From Lineus longissimus (Eukaryota; Nemertea; Pilidiophora; Heteronemertea; Lineidae): a stretch of DNA of 64,000 nucleotides. The position numbers and the translations under genes are program-made. This document shows positions 13,110 to 29,650 of this stretch, piece by piece (the first letter of the stretch is position 1; every line of letters starts with the position of its first letter). The notes beneath the pieces are model-generated. The model had not been told where the DNA came from, made no database searches, and was given only the letters and a program-made list of their open reading frames with translations. The stretch covers positions 25,931,501 through 25,995,500 of the forward strand of contig NC_088308.1 in assembly GCF_910592395.1 (NCBI RefSeq), written 5' to 3'.

Positions 13110-13362
13110 TGGTTGGGCAGCATTTCTTTAGCAAGCGTACGCTGTGAAGAAATAACTTTCTTGATTTTCTTACATCACAATTATTTCATATAGGCCTACA
13201 AATGTGCCATGTGGATGTATTTGGCTACGTGAGAGATTTAATACACACATGCCGTTCTATATAGGATAGGAGTTGATAGCACTTACTCTCAATGGTTTAA
13301 ATTTGAATTCTATCACCAGTACATGTATCGTACATCTTGACCTGTATCTCTACTCACCTTTC

Positions 13363-13368
13363 AATAAA
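13363..13368 (+). terminator. Poly(A) signal AATAAA of VWA-A
   Basis: A canonical AATAAA lies about 250 bp after the VWA-A stop codon, in AT-rich DNA and on the coding strand. It is the first one after the stop. Confidence 0.6.
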
Positions 13369-15044
13369 ATCATCCCTCTATAAAATAACGCATTGTGAAC
13401 TTTTATTTTGTGTGTAGAAGCCAGTCGTTATTATGTGTAACCTAGGCATATCGCCACATGAGTTCCTTCTTCCCATTGTTTTTAAACATTATGTAAAAAG
13501 TCTAACGTCTGCAAATCATATACAAATTAATCATTGCATCCTTCATTAGTCCCCTTGAAGCATCCTGCTCATTGCAAAAGCTAAATCGTTTTTACCGTTT
13601 TTGATAATCAAAAGGACAAGGAAACCATTCCTTATTATGTTTCAACTGGAGCTGCTTCAAATAGTTCTGTTCGAGGGGCCCGGAAAACGTTTCTTAACTT
13701 GTTTGGGGATAGAGGGTACACTCTTAAAACAAGGTGTGCTTCGAAGCTCGCCTGAGGGTGCCATAGCTCGCCGCCCACAGGGCACACCACCAAGAACGCC
13801 TAAACAGGGTGCAACTGCCGGACAGCTGTGAGATACTAGCTTCCGCCATATGTTGCGACAGAAAACAGTCACAAAACTTGTTTCCTTTTGGCAGTCCGCA
13901 GATGCTGAGGGAGATGTTCCGGGCGCCACAGAGCCACTAAGTAGAGTAAGACATGCAAAAGACCCATGCAAACACGAACTAATCAGAATGAAGGGGTCAG
14001 AGCTTTTTATAGTACTGCATCCACGTACACATGGATGCAGACTTCATAAAAACGTACTGTCACATAATTTGTTAAGATCAGAAAGAGTTTGTCTTCGGGT
14101 TGGTATAGAGAGGAAAGTTTGTCACAATGTTCGTATTGGAAGAACAAGAAAGGGTGCAACTAGTTGGTATAAGAAAATACGAAAGTTTGTGAATTCGTTT
14201 TGTGTAGAAAACATAAGAAATGTCCTTACTGAGTACGCAACCACGACCGCGGTCAATAGAGAGTGTTCGCAAAGCCCCCGAAACGCCAACGCGAACGCCC
14301 ATCCCGTTGTTTAACATCGTGATCAGTAAAAGGTCGAAAAATGGGAATGGCGGTCGTGTTGACGTATCGGGGCCTTTGCGAAAACTCCCTAGTTTGAATT
14401 ACAATTTGAATTGGCTCTGACCCTTCCATGCATGTGGGGAGAAAGAGTGAGAATATAGATTTGGGAAAATGATGACTTTATTTTATTATTTCTGCCTGTT
14501 TTACTTAAAGAATGCAATTTACAACCAAATTTGTACTGTTGGTACATCAATTTTATTATCAAAGATATCACTATTTCCAACTGAATGAAACAATTTCGTC
14601 ATCATGAAGTGAGAAAACAAAGGTAAGTTGATCCGTTTAGCATGTTCAACTTTCGGATAATCTATATAATGGTAAAAAGATAGTAGTATCAAAAAATCGA
14701 CAGCGTTGTCCCCTATATCAATTCAATATTCGAGAAACTAGTACTCTACCATCAAATTAATGTCCCGTGTCAGTTGCTACAGTGGTTCGAGTTTTCCGAG
14801 CAAGCGAAATTTTGTGAAACATAATATCACAGGTTATTGAACTTAAAATATTATCAGATGACGACCACGCCTTTTAAGAGCCTAAAAGAGTGTTCGAAGG
14901 ATAATCATCCTTGTACTTCCCGAAATAATACAAGCACTTCGGCATCAGAGTCATTGCACCTTCAATTACCAAAAACCCGAGTTTTACCCCGAAGTCCTCG
15001 ATAACACGGTCCTCCTCTTCTTCCCAAAGTTCGTGTTTGAACAT
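13369..15044. other. Intergenic region between convergent VWA-A and actin genes
   Basis: Holds the presumed actin 3' UTR on the minus strand: the complement reads AATAAA at about 14477-14482, some 560 bp after the actin stop. A GC-richer block at 13660-14400 contrasts with its AT-rich surroundings and includes an inverted repeat (listed separately) and an open frame at 13850-14314 without recognisable similarity. No gene is supported. Confidence 0.45.
14262..14390. repeat. Imperfect inverted repeat, ~44-bp arms
   Basis: The left arm, about 14265-14308, contains TTCGCAAAGCCCCCGAAACG. The right arm, about 14341-14388, reads on the complement TTCGCAAAGGCCCCGATACG. Roughly four of five positions match, and about 32 bp separate the arms. 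This could be a remnant of a small foldback element or a structured RNA; nothing else identifies it. Confidence 0.55.
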
Positions 15045-18250
<3,206 letters not shown>

Positions 18251-18326
18251 TTAAACACGGGATTACAGGGGACTTGCTGTTCCGATAGTGCTCAGAAAAC
18301 TGACGGCGGAATGAAGCTGCAGACCG

Positions 18327-18417
18327 CTTTTATCATTCGCCAGCGCCACCAGTTCCTCGCTCCACAGCAAAGGCCTATACAAGCAGCCATATATGGGGCC
18401 CAGGGTGCCATATTTGG
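18327..18417 (-). promoter_or_regulatory. Actin promoter: two CArG boxes and a TATA-like box
   Basis: Two perfect CC(A/T)6GG boxes occur: CCATATATGG at 18387-18396 and CCATATTTGG at 18408-18417. Such boxes bind serum response factor and are a hallmark of actin promoters. Nearer the gene, the complement of 18327-18334 reads GATAAAAG, a TATA-like element. If it is used, transcription would start near 18300, giving a 5' UTR of about 70 bp without an upstream non-coding exon. The start site is inferred. Confidence 0.75.
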
Positions 18418-20278
18418 CGTCCCGACCCTGGGCCCGCGCGTGTCGGACGTGCGCCTGCGCCTGACGATGAGGCAGACGATGGCTAAAAGTTTTGTTTGTT
18501 GTAAGCTACACAGGTATTCTACCTGTGCACTCTTTCTGAGGCCAAGGCAGCTTCGTTTCTGTGATTCACAAACACGAAAACGTTTTGAAAATGAAAACTT
18601 TTCCCCAAAAGCACTATTTGCGATACAAAATATTCATAATGGTTGCTAAGAGTTTGCGCCGTTTAAACGTCATGGCTCCTTTGTGTGGACAGTAAAATGC
18701 TACCAAAGACTAATGAGTAACTAACTGCATGGAGATCAGTCAAAGGGGACTGGAGTAAAAACTGATTTACCAGTAATATGCACAAGGCGTTTTATTACAT
18801 TCATATATGTGATCAAATTTGATAAATTCTGTTCGTGTTGGTCTTGACTTCAAGAGCAACCCTCGATCGCAAAGTTGGCAATGATTGAATTGAAGAGACT
18901 GGTGACAGAGTCATGCCCTTGGAAATGGCCTTAGGAGGGTCGCACTCAACAGAGTGGTTTAAAAGACACGTATTTGGGGGTTATTGTGAGTTATTCATTC
19001 TTTTCTAATATCTACTTGACGACATGCATACTTATCAGACTAAGTTAACTCTCAACACATTTCTCTTTTTGAGATTCTGGCTAATCAGAATAGCTGGTTC
19101 AAAATAGCTGCCAAGCCTTCACCAGGGAAGTCGGCGGCAGCGCGCTCATCATCCGGCCTTGTATGGAACTGCTTTCAGCGTATAACGCGTGGTGCATAAA
19201 CGTTGCATTGTAAAATCCCGCTAAAAGTTAGCAAGATAGGCCATTCAAAAGTACTGCTCTCACGAAAGACATAGGAGTTTCAAAACCAAGAGATGCTTTG
19301 ATTACTGTCACAGTCAGCAAAAAGGCAGTGTCAATCAATATAAAAAATGTTCCATTTGATTTCCAAATCTTCCTAGTAACGAAACACATAAATCCACAGA
19401 CCATGAACATCACTAAGGAAACTAATGATAAACCCAAAAGATTCGGCAAGTGAACCTGACTGGCTCACATAAATGTGACGTCATCGGCGACGCTTGAGTC
19501 GTGACACACGTATGAATGTCATCCTTTCTACCATTGCTATAAGTATATTTTGTAATTCAACCATTTGCTGGTGGTGAAATTGACCAGCTTCGTATTTTGT
19601 ACCGGAACTGGGCATGAACTTATAGGAAAACTTTAATTTTGCTTGGAACCCTAGCTTTTCAGTACAGCCTACTTATAACGGTAATTAACCGACAACTTTG
19701 GCTGGATGACGTCATCCTGTCCTAGGATATCATTTAAACTGGTCTAGTCCAAAAGATGCCGGAAATAATGTGTCACAAATACATGGACCTTGTAGGCTCC
19801 CCCCCCCCCCCCCCCCACGTTGAGATTCAGTCCAGGGCTGTGCCCACAAAGCCTATTCAGATGCGGACAAAAATATTTGAGATTTGTAAGAGATTTCATT
19901 TCTGTGTTAAAGCAAGCAAATCCACCCATCCACGTTCTTAGTCATACTTCCGAACTGATAAACGAAACTTAACTTCGCTTTTCCTCAACTATCTACAAGG
20001 CTGTCAAAACATCGCTTCAACGCAAGGTATCGACTGGCTATAGGCAGACTGCACTTGCTAACAAAGGCAGCAAATAAGCTCCTGTACCGTTGATTGCCGC
20101 CAAAGAAATATGCGGAAAATTTGCTCGAATCGGGGGCATGAATGGACGAAACTCACCATTTAAGGTCGAAAGAATAAAGCCAAAGGTCGTTAATTACTCC
20201 CATGGGATGAGAGGAATGAAGAAAATGCATTTTTGCACTGCTGACACTGTCTCCCAATGAAAGAGCAATTGAATGAGA
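18418..20278. other. Intergenic, no gene recognised
   Basis: Contains a C homopolymer of about 17 at 19800. A short hydrophobic frame on the minus strand (19228-19449) with an AG just before it could be a decayed exon, but no donor or partner exon was found. Otherwise nothing identifiable. Confidence 0.4.
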
Positions 20279-20318
20279 ATGTAATGTAATGTAATGTAAT
20301 GTAATGTAATGTAATGTA
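20279..20318. repeat. (ATGTA)n microsatellite, retrotransposon tail
   Basis: Eight units of the pentamer ATGTA/TACAT. It abuts the 3' end of the minus-strand CR1/L2-like fragment, right after GCGCTATATAAATGCATATT on the complement, so it is best read as the short tandem tail typical of such elements. Confidence 0.8.
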
Positions 20319-20940
20319 AATATGCATTTATATAGCGCACGTTCCAGGTCGTAATGATCTGCTCACATGCGCTTTACATCATTGACCCATATGCCCGGGT
20401 GAAAAGCACAGTCTTCAGTTGTCTCCTAAAAATGGGGAGATTTCGCCTCCCTTACCTCGAGGGACAGAGCATTCCACAAACTGGATGCTCTGACGGTGAA
20501 AGTCCTGCCGCCATAGGTGTCCAGCCGGAAACTGGGAGTTTGCAGGAGACCAAGGCACCCTGATCTCAGACTTCGACTAGGGACATATGCCGGCAGGAGA
20601 TCCACCAGGTAGCTTGGTGCTGTACCATGTCTACATTTGTACGCCAGTACCAGGACCTTAAAATCAATACGGTACTTGACCGGAAGCCAATGAAGACATT
20701 TGAGGACTGGTGTGATGTGCTCTCGGCGAGGGGTTCTTGTAATCAACCTGGCTGCTCGGTTCTGGACCATCTGCAGCTTGTCGATGAGTTTAGCATCTGC
20801 GCCAGCAAGCAGACTATATTGCAGTTGTCCAGTCGCGAAACAACCAGGGACTGAACCAATGTAATTAATGAGCTGCAGCATATATTTTATCATCCTGTCA
20901 GAGGAAATCAGGGTTGTGCTGGGCCGGAGGAGCAAACATT
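20279..20940 (-). mobile_element. 3' end of a CR1/L2-type non-LTR retrotransposon (5' truncated)
   Basis: The minus strand at 20426-20860 encodes the C-terminal end of a reverse transcriptase ORF of the CR1/L2/Jockey kind: SLLAGADAKLIDKLQMVQNR, AARLITRTPRREHITPVLK, LHWLPVKYRIDFKVL, APSYLVDLLPAYVPSRSLRS and RTFTVRASSLWNALSLEVR. The upstream RT palm is missing, so the copy is 5' truncated, as is usual for target-primed insertions. After the frame's stop comes a short 3' UTR ending GCGCTATATAAATGC and a pentamer tail. The conserved DYCN block before SLLAG is degraded, so the copy is old. No target-site duplication was identified. Non-functional. Confidence 0.9.
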
Positions 20941-21826
20941 AACCCCGATTTCCTCATGATGATATTTTACTATGATCTAATCAACGAACAACCAAGAAAA
21001 TGGACGTTTTGCTGTATAAAAGTGCACTTCATTCTGGTTGTGACTTTGTCCTAAAACTTCGTGACTTTGGCCGAATCTCCCCTGACCCCCCCCCCTCGCC
21101 CCCTTGAAACAGTTGGCCTCAATATTTCATTGTACAGTCCCCAAACTCATCAGTGCCCCCCCCCCCCGGTAAAAGCAATATCCTCAGTTACACTCCGGAC
21201 GCAGTGGACCAGCCTCATTCCTCATAACGAGACCAAATTAGGATGATGCAATGGGCTGCCCAGGAGTCTACAGTCAGTGGTTCCAGGACCGGCACCCCAT
21301 TCGGACCACACTGTAACTGAAACAATGGAACTGGTGATTGGACAAAAATACCAATAAGCATTAATTTATTAGACCACACGCCCATGAGAAAATGATTGTT
21401 GTTGACTACTACATCCGGGTACTGGCTATGACTGGTGACGTCACTGAATATTTAGAACATCCATTTCCTGATTTTTGCTTCAGTTATTGACACTTAAATT
21501 TATTTCAAAAAGGAAGATGACTAAACGCAAGATCGCGAATATGCGAAGCTTGCACCCTGTTTTTAATCATTGTTCATCCCAGAGACAGCCTGTTTTGTAA
21601 AATGGGTGCTGTTCTCTGGAGGAAAAGGAGTTTTCTTGGCGAGCCCCGGCTGTGATTTTTTTTGTGTTGACTGTTTGTGTGTTACAGTGCATCATCAGTG
21701 TCAGCCTGCATGTATTCAGTTTCACGACTGACACACTGACACACCCCAACAAGTACACACAAACAATAAGGCTGCACTTTGCCTCCCTGTTGTTATCTGG
21801 TCATTGGCCTCAAGAACAATACAAAC
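20941..21826. other. Intergenic, presumed 5' flank of ZFAND4
   Basis: Contains C homopolymers near 21088 and 21158 and no supportable exon. The stretch after about 21600 is probably the promoter or 5' UTR of ZFAND4; no clear core promoter element was seen. Confidence 0.4.
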
Positions 21827-24800
21827 ATGATGGAGTTATTCGTAGAGACGCTTACTGGGACAGCATTCGAACTTCGAGTGTCGCCCTTTGAGACCATCAT
21901 GTCGGTGAAAGCAAAGATTCAACGTTTGGAAGGTGCGTTATATTGTCGGGTTTTGCTCTGATAGTAGTACTGATAGTGAGACTAGGCCCTAGTTGTCGTT
22001 GTGCTAGTTGGACTCCTGAGTGAAGGAGCCGTTGTTCTTGACTTGGTGCCATGTACCATGTTATTTCTCAGATTTCATGTGTCGTTGAGTGACTCTAGTA
22101 TGCTGTACAGTGACTTAACTGAATTTAACTTGACCTGATTAGCTCTCTAAACCTATTGATTTGGGTCACTAACTCAGCTGACCAAATGCTTTCATGTAGA
22201 TGTATTATTGTATTCTTGCAGGCATTCCGATCTCTCAGCAGCACTTAATCTGGCAGTCAGTTGAGCTTGAAGATGATTACTGTCTTCATGACTACAGTAT
22301 CAACGATGGTGCTACACTCAAACTTGTGACAGCCATGCGTGGAGGGCCAATCAACACGAGGCGGAGTAAGTCTTTGCATGTACATTTAGATCAAGGTAGT
22401 TAATTGGCATGTGCATTTAATTGATGGTACGAAACGCAGCTCACCCATGTTCAGATCCAGAGAAAACTGCATCCTCCAGTGTTGAAAATGATTGCTGGTC
22501 ATAACACTCTTACTTGTACGGTTTAGTCTTACTTTAAAACTAAAGTGAAATTTTTCTTTGACATCATAGATAGAGGCCCTGTTTTGCACTTGCTGTTCGG
22601 GTGTGATGACCCAAGTTTACTTTGGTGACATGACATTTCTGTTGTGAAAAACACTAAAAATTATCTGCGTTAACACCTCAGTTCACAAATGGTACGCACA
22701 GTTCATAACATAGTTTGACTTCATGAGGGGTAATCCCTCAATACCCTACATTTACAGTGCCCAGAAGTAGGCCTTTGATTGTGATTCACTGCCATCCTTG
22801 TAAGAAAATTGTTGCAATAGCTACACTTTTAGCTACACTGTTGTTGCATGTTCATGTATTTTTTTGGTGAGTCGTGAACTGAAAGTAAAAAAGTTGCTTG
22901 TAACTTGCCATATGCTACTACTACTAGTCGCAATTTTACTTTTAAAATACAAATTTTGAGCATTTAAGAAGAACATTGTTGTGAAAAATCCTGGTTCTAA
23001 AAAATCGAATGGACCCCATCTCTGTGTCTTGTAACAAACATGACAAATGTCACCTTTCCCCATTTCAGTCCCAATGGAGGACCCAGCGCTCCGTGAAATG
23101 GCGGAGTACATGGAGGCAAACAGGGACTCGCTGTTTGATAAATTGCCAGGGAATCGTCAAGTGACTCTTCTAGTCTTCCGCGAGGGTGACCAGCTAAATT
23201 TCTTCAGGGTGGTCGATAAGGGTGATGGAACGCTGACCCCTCTATCTGAGTCACTAAGGTACGTAAGAATTATTTTCAAAAAGCCATCACTGACAATTTC
23301 CTGGTTCATTCAAAAAAATATTTCTGATTGAATTTTTGTTCATTAAAAATTTAAAAGAAAGGTGTATTGTACTAGTTTGTGAAGAAAGTAACTTGATTGA
23401 AATCTTGGGAAATATTTGTGTCTTTTGTAGCTCAACGTGCCTGGAAAATCCTAGGATCAAAATATTAAGTTTTGTAAGCTGTATTATTTTCATCATATTT
23501 TGGGTGTTTTATTCTAAACTCAAATACAAAACACAAAGTTTATGATCTTAAAAGGCACCTTGTTATACAGTTGGTTACACAAAATGCTGATCAATACTCT
23601 ATGTTCTAAACCGGGATTTCAATCAAACCTTACAGTTACCGGTCCCAGACCAGTCAGCCCCCACTTCCAAAATCTAGTTCTCCATAGGGGACTATTGATA
23701 ACACTGAAAAAAACGAAGTGGTTTATTGGCTTGGTGCATATTAGAATATTCAATAAGAAATATCATTTCCCAGTGGGGCACTGTTGAACCTGTGTTAATG
23801 ACCCAGTGAGTGACTTGAACCATTCAATTGTAAACTGTGTGTGAATATTGTTATGATTATGTCACGCAGACATAACCACTTGTGATAAATATCCCTTTCA
23901 TCAAAGAAGTGTCTTTCTTGAAAATTGAAAAGAACTCTTCTCTTTATCTTAAATTTGCTTGAGAAGTATTTCAAAACTTCAGCTCTAATCTCAAAATGGC
24001 CCCCAAATTTTACATGTTGAAAGTTCTTCTGTCAGACTCAGTGTAGTCATGCATCAAACAGCTTTAGGCTGCTAGTTCTATTCTATCATAACTGGCATGA
24101 AATATCATGACATGTTTTCTCTGTCGATTTCAGTGGTGCTTCTATGTATAATCTCTATGATGAAGAAGACGAAGAAGAGATTCCTACAAAAGAGAAGTTG
24201 GAAGAAAATGATAAAATGAAAGAAAAGTTGGTCTCGCTCAGGAATAAAATGGACTCAATGACCATTACCAAGAAGGTAGACTTTTATTCTTCACATAGAT
24301 GTAGTTGCTAGAAGAGCAGTTGTCAGTCTCGAGGTTGTCCTCTTAGAGGGGTTCTAATAGTTTCATTATTTTGATCTTGTCTTGCAACTTTTGCATATTC
24401 TGTGATATTTGAGGTCAAATGTTCTTCGGGAAAGATTGTTATACTAATAGGGCATCCTGCATGAGCCACTAGACGTGCTATATTGAATACTTTATTTGCC
24501 CTCCATGCACGCATTCCACCTGGCCATTATATGTGCATTGCTGCTGAGGCTAAGGCACGCTTCATCGCTGGAAGATGCTACCTCTAAGTTTAGCAACATA
24601 CCTGAACAGCATTCAGTGCATGTGTGATTAGGTAGCCTGATTACTATTTGTGGTCTTATTCCCAAGAGGTGCTCCTTCAGAATAAATTTCATACTCCTAC
24701 GACTATATGTATGTGAGTAGGGCTGGTGGGAGTAAGGCTTTCAGCAGCCAGGGCCAGTGCTATTATAAACAATAATGCAAATTTGTGAGAGAGAACCTCT

Positions 24801-27781
24801 CTAGAAAGTACAACAGATATGTATTTAAAATTCGTCGAGAGGTTTTAGAATTTTTGTGTATCAATTTTCTGACACATCCTGTACAAAAACTTAACTTTAT
24901 GTTAGTGCCAGTCAGGCAGTTGGTTCCATACTTCCCCTTTAAATCGTACCTGCTTCAGACAGGTGAAGAAACAGTAACGCACCTCCAACTCTGTAAGTGT
25001 AAGATCTGAATGAATCTGTCTGGAGCCTGGAGGGCCAGTCTTACTGACAAGCAGCTAGGCAATGATAGGACTTGTATGAAACACTGCAGATCATTTGTAG
25101 AGATGGTGACTATGGTTCTGGCGGGGGGGGGTGGGGGGTTATTGACTTAAAGTAACAAATACGACACTTTTCCCTCTTAAGATGTATCCTGTGTTATTGT
25201 TTGGTTATTTTTCGCTGATCCTACTTATTTTTGCTGGTTTTTGTTATCAAAGAAAATACCTTGGGAGGTCCAAGTGACAGAATTCATATAATTAGGTGGT
25301 TAAGATAAAGTTCTTAAAAACATTTCAAACAAAATCCTTTTTAGGCCTACTAACTTTTGTAATGTGTATACACTATGAATGTAATATGACCAGGTCATTG
25401 CTATTATTATGACGGCTCTGCTGACCAGGGCCTTTGTTAGAATGTTACGGGCTTATTTGAGTATTGTCTGATCGCTTTATTCAGGAAGTCTGATTAAGCA
25501 GATCAAATTGAAATATAGTCTACAATTTACCAACATACATGATACACAAACTCATACTGTTGTTGAATTACACCTTGCAAAATATTTCTACTCTGCTTAA
25601 TTTGAGCTCCTTAAGACCTATGTGTACATAACAATGTGTTGAAGGGATCTGAGTTGGGTTTTTTTAGCAAAGTTTTTTCCGTCTGTGGAAAACTTGGTTG
25701 ATGTTAAAAAACAGCAAACTTTTTGGTTCATGGTTTCATTATAATATTTCAGCCGAAGAAAAAGCCACGGCCACCATCTGCAGGGAGACCAGGGAGTCAC
25801 AAGTCACGTGTTCGCCACATTCCAAAGTCGTCCCTCAACAAGAATCTATGTCTACCCCCAGTTGGTCACTCACATTCATTAGTGAAAGACAGCATTCCTT
25901 CTCATACGACAGAGACTAGCTATAATAGAATCATAGAGGATCCGAAAAGTGATTTGAACTTGAAGAAAGAACTTCCATTGACGGATTCTGCCAGTCGGCG
26001 GAGTAAACATGATAGAATTAGTCCCCTTGATAGTGCTACTTTGAAAAGGTCTTTGTCTAGTGTAAAAGAGGATCTCGCTTCAAATTCCCGGCCGGTCTCA
26101 GGCACTAGAAAAACCAAGGAATCTGAAACTGCTAAATTGCTATCTAAGAAAGACTCTGCTGCTTCTATTAAAAGAAGAGACAGTTTGAAGAGTGAGAAAG
26201 ACATTCCTAGGTCGGGGTCCGCACGGAAGAAAGATGTGACGTTAGAAACCTTGAAAGAAACACTGAAGCCGCCACCATCCACTAAATTTGAACGTAAAAA
26301 AGACTTCGGTTACGATCCAATTGGCCCAACAACTTCCTCAAGTCGTAAAGAGGTGACTTTAGAAAGTTTAAAGGAGTCGTTCGGACGACCTACGACCTCT
26401 AGTAAATATGCAAATAAGGAACGGAAGAAAGAGTTCATGATTGAGAGTCTCAGCTCGGAGGAGGCACGTGCCATGTCAGGTCTCCTACGGCAGGCAAGCA
26501 TAGAACGACTTGGCTCATCTAAGATAGGAAATTTTGTCAGCGGTAGTGCTAGCAAGTCTCGTTTAGGGGGTTACCCTATTGGTGGTGCTGGAATTAAAGA
26601 AGGACGGGTACCTACACCTGAGGGGAGATTAATGGTAAGTAAAGCATGTATTTCGAAATAGGAAATCTGGAGTTTTTTCTTATCAGCTCGAAGCTACATA
26701 TGTGATTATTCTCTCATAAATGCCAGGTGCATTGGTCTCTAGTTGGGAGGAATTTTGGCGAAAATGGATTCACAAAAGTGTGTACATGTACTTATGCCTG
26801 AACTTGATATCTCATATTTACATTGGTTGTCATGTGAGTGAATGTCCACATGTCCTCGGGCGTCACTCTCTCCCATTTATTTTCATTGATCATAAGCTAT
26901 TTGTGCATGTATCGATATGAACACACGCGTCTCGACTATTGTATGAAAATCACTTGGACATGGATCCCTTATGGCATAAATTCCAATGTAAACATAGGCA
27001 TTAACACTTTCTCTTCCTCGAGATGAGATTCGAATTAGAATTATTGATTGGCATGAGAAATTATTATCATAACAAAACCTTCAGAAGACATCGTGCTTGA
27101 TACCACATTAAGCATGTGAGGGACTAGGCTTCTGTAGTTTCTGTTCTCAATATTCCATTGATTATTTTCAGTCTGCCAGACTCCAAAGATTGTCAGCGAG
27201 TCGCGACGGTCGTATTATGTCGCCATCTCATCGTCTACCTCCAGTTAAAACAAAGAAGAAGCCACACAAGAGGTGCTTCTTTTGTGCAAAAAAAACAGGT
27301 TTAGCTACAAGTTACCAGTGCAGGTAAGAGTTGGATCTGGTACCTGAGGCAGTACAAGCAATACTGCCATCTATTGTATATTGCCATCATAGATGTGCTA
27401 GCATTGGGTATGTTCTGGCCTCTAGAAATCTTATCGAACTAGGTAATAGCTTTGTTACCAATGTACACTGTAGGTGAGCGTTAAATATCTGGGCTGAAAA
27501 TCTCGAAGAGTCATATTGCCATTGTCAAAGGACTTCATTGAATAGCATTACCAGTGTGTGCTTTGACTGGTGAAAAGTTATAAACAAAGGTGACATGTCT
27601 AGTTTGTTTTGATTACAACTATCTTTCTTCTTGAACTTTTTTCAGATGTGGCAACAATTTCTGTGTTACCCACCGCTATGCTGAGGCGCACAATTGTACA
27701 TTTGACTACAAGACAGAGGGACGCAAGATCATTGAGCAGAGTAACCCAGTTGTTAGTGCACCAAAGTTGCCTAAAATATAA
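21827..27781 (+). CDS. ZFAND4: ZFAND4: ubiquitin-like plus AN1 zinc finger protein
   Basis: Seven exons: 21827-21932, 22222-22365, 23069-23258, 24134-24275, 25753-26634, 27172-27323 and 27646-27781. Phases agree throughout; the product is 583 residues. Residues ~1-80 form a ubiquitin-like domain (MMELFVETLTGTAFELRVSP, then VKAKIQRLEGIPISQQHLIW). A conserved segment follows (MEDPALREMAEYMEANRDSL, then GDQLNFFRVVDKGDGTL, MYNLYDEEDEEE). The large fifth exon is a Ser/Lys-rich disordered linker. The C-terminus is an AN1 zinc finger, CFFCAKKTGLATSYQCRCGN followed by FCVTHRYAEAHNC, with all Cys and His ligands present. The human protein (also called ANUBL1) is about 727 residues; the difference lies in the linker. 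The first of two adjacent ATG codons is taken as start. AN1/ubiquitin-like proteins are thought to act with ubiquitin or proteasome factors, but the cell role of this member is not firmly known. Confidence 0.93.
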
Positions 27782-29650
27782 GTCGAATCCATCCAGAGTT
27801 AAACGTGTACTGTTGTGATTTGTCTTGTATCAAAATATGTGCTGAGAGTGATATATGAATGTTCACTTGAAAAGATGTTGCAAACACTGTGCCCGCCTGA
27901 ACATCAGAAAAAAACATCATTCCTATTACCTGAGAGTTGAATAGTTCTTATGAAAGAGCAACTGCACAGTCTGTCTTTCAATGTGGATCACTTGTTCTTT
28001 TAATCAACGACTGCCCTGTTTGGGTAAGAAAATACAAGTAATTCCTGTTATTTCACTGTTTATTTACATTTATTCTGGTGCCTATTGCTGTTGACTCATT
28101 TACTTTGACGATGAAATATGAAAATGTATCTTGCAAATTTTTAAATCTCTGCTTTTAAAATACCGATGTATTTGCTGATTTGCTGATCACGAAGTATTCA
28201 AATAGCTATTCCCCTCTAATCATGCATGACTTTAAAAGTATCTAAACACTTCATTCTGTTTTCATTTTCACTATAATCTTGGTCACATTTCAAAATGTAG
28301 AATCATTGGTACTACCATTAGAATTTCTATTCAAAGTTACTTTCTTCATTAGTAGTTAATCATGATTTCAATCTGTTATGAGGACATAAAGATTTCAGTG
28401 CCTCTGGTATCAAACCTTCTCTAAAGCAAAAATTGGTATGTATGTTTCTAAATGACTTCATGCATGATTTTAACTGCTTGGTTGTGTAAGGAACTTACAT
28501 TGTGAAGTTTATTTTGAGAAGACAGTAAATTCTGTGGGCTTTTTAAAAGAGTATTGTTTTCTTATGACTCTTTTGAGAATGTGATAATTTTGCTTTGTTT
28601 TTAACACAAGATTTGCTTGATGTTTCATGAATTTTGTTGCTGTTGTGGATTTGTTAGAAAAAAAATGAAGAAAAACCAAACCAATGGCACTAATATAGTC
28701 ACTTCAACTTATGGGAGATATAGTTAGGTGAATGAATGTATTGTTGACTGAGTGTGCCTTTACCAAAAGCTATAAAATATAATGAGAAGTTATTCAGGGC
28801 ATAATATCAACAACCGTACATTACCATTGGCCCTAAAATCAGGCCATTCACAAGATAACTGCTGTTTTTGCTGAAGCACTTTCAGCCTGACTCATTTAGA
28901 ATACATGTAAACTGTACACTGACCATTTATGCTTTGGTCAGAGTCTGTATAGATTGTAAATAGTAGTGTGTAAAGTGATACATCTTGCACAGATTAGCTT
29001 GATTGTAAATAATTTGTACGTTTGTCATAGAGAAATATGCGGAGCAGTAATGCCTTTGAATATAAGGTAAAGTTGCTCCTCTCACTTTTAACATGTTAAA
29101 CGAAAAAACTGATAAATGTCACAATAAACTCTTTCTGTACCTCCACTGCTCTGAAAAACTGTGTATGTAAAGCACATGTAACGACAGTATACTGGAGATT
29201 AACCTGTACATGTTAGATGTTTACTGAATGAACTTGTTTATAACTGTTGATGACTTCTGTTTTGCAACGAGCATGTTTTTGTCATGACCATTTGTGATAC
29301 ACAGTGTCAGTCCCAGGTTAAAAAACAAATAGCTTTAGAGTGTTTTGTAAAAATAAGTCTTAGCACAGTCATAAGTTTGGTTTAAGACTTTTTTCAACAT
29401 ACACGACTTAATTTACTTCTGCATACATGTTATAAAAAAACCCATAATAGTCTTATGGTGTTGGGTATGAAATACAGCATATAAATCTGTTCATACAAGT
29501 GATTTCATAACGCTGAGTCATGATATACTGTGTAGACCGCACAAAGAACATGTTAAGTATTACATGACATAGTGACTTGGTGTTCTTCTGAGTCAGTAGC
29601 TAATTGTGTCAGACTTGTAGCTACAATAAAGAACCAAGTGTATCATATTG
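27782..29650 (+). other. Probable long 3' UTR of ZFAND4
   Basis: About 1.85 kb of AT-rich sequence without exons. Poly(A)-signal hexamers AATAAA occur near 29123 and at 29625-29630; the latter is a good candidate for the end of the transcript. The assignment is an inference. Confidence 0.5.

Noticed and set aside
13850-14314. 154-codon plus-strand open frame
   Set aside because: No recognisable similarity or domain pattern, overlaps the inverted repeat, and lies between two gene ends; not enough for a gene call.
19228-19449. Hydrophobic 73-residue minus-strand frame with two or three possible membrane spans
   Set aside because: An acceptor-like AG precedes it, but there is no clear donor and no partner exon; possibly a decayed exon.
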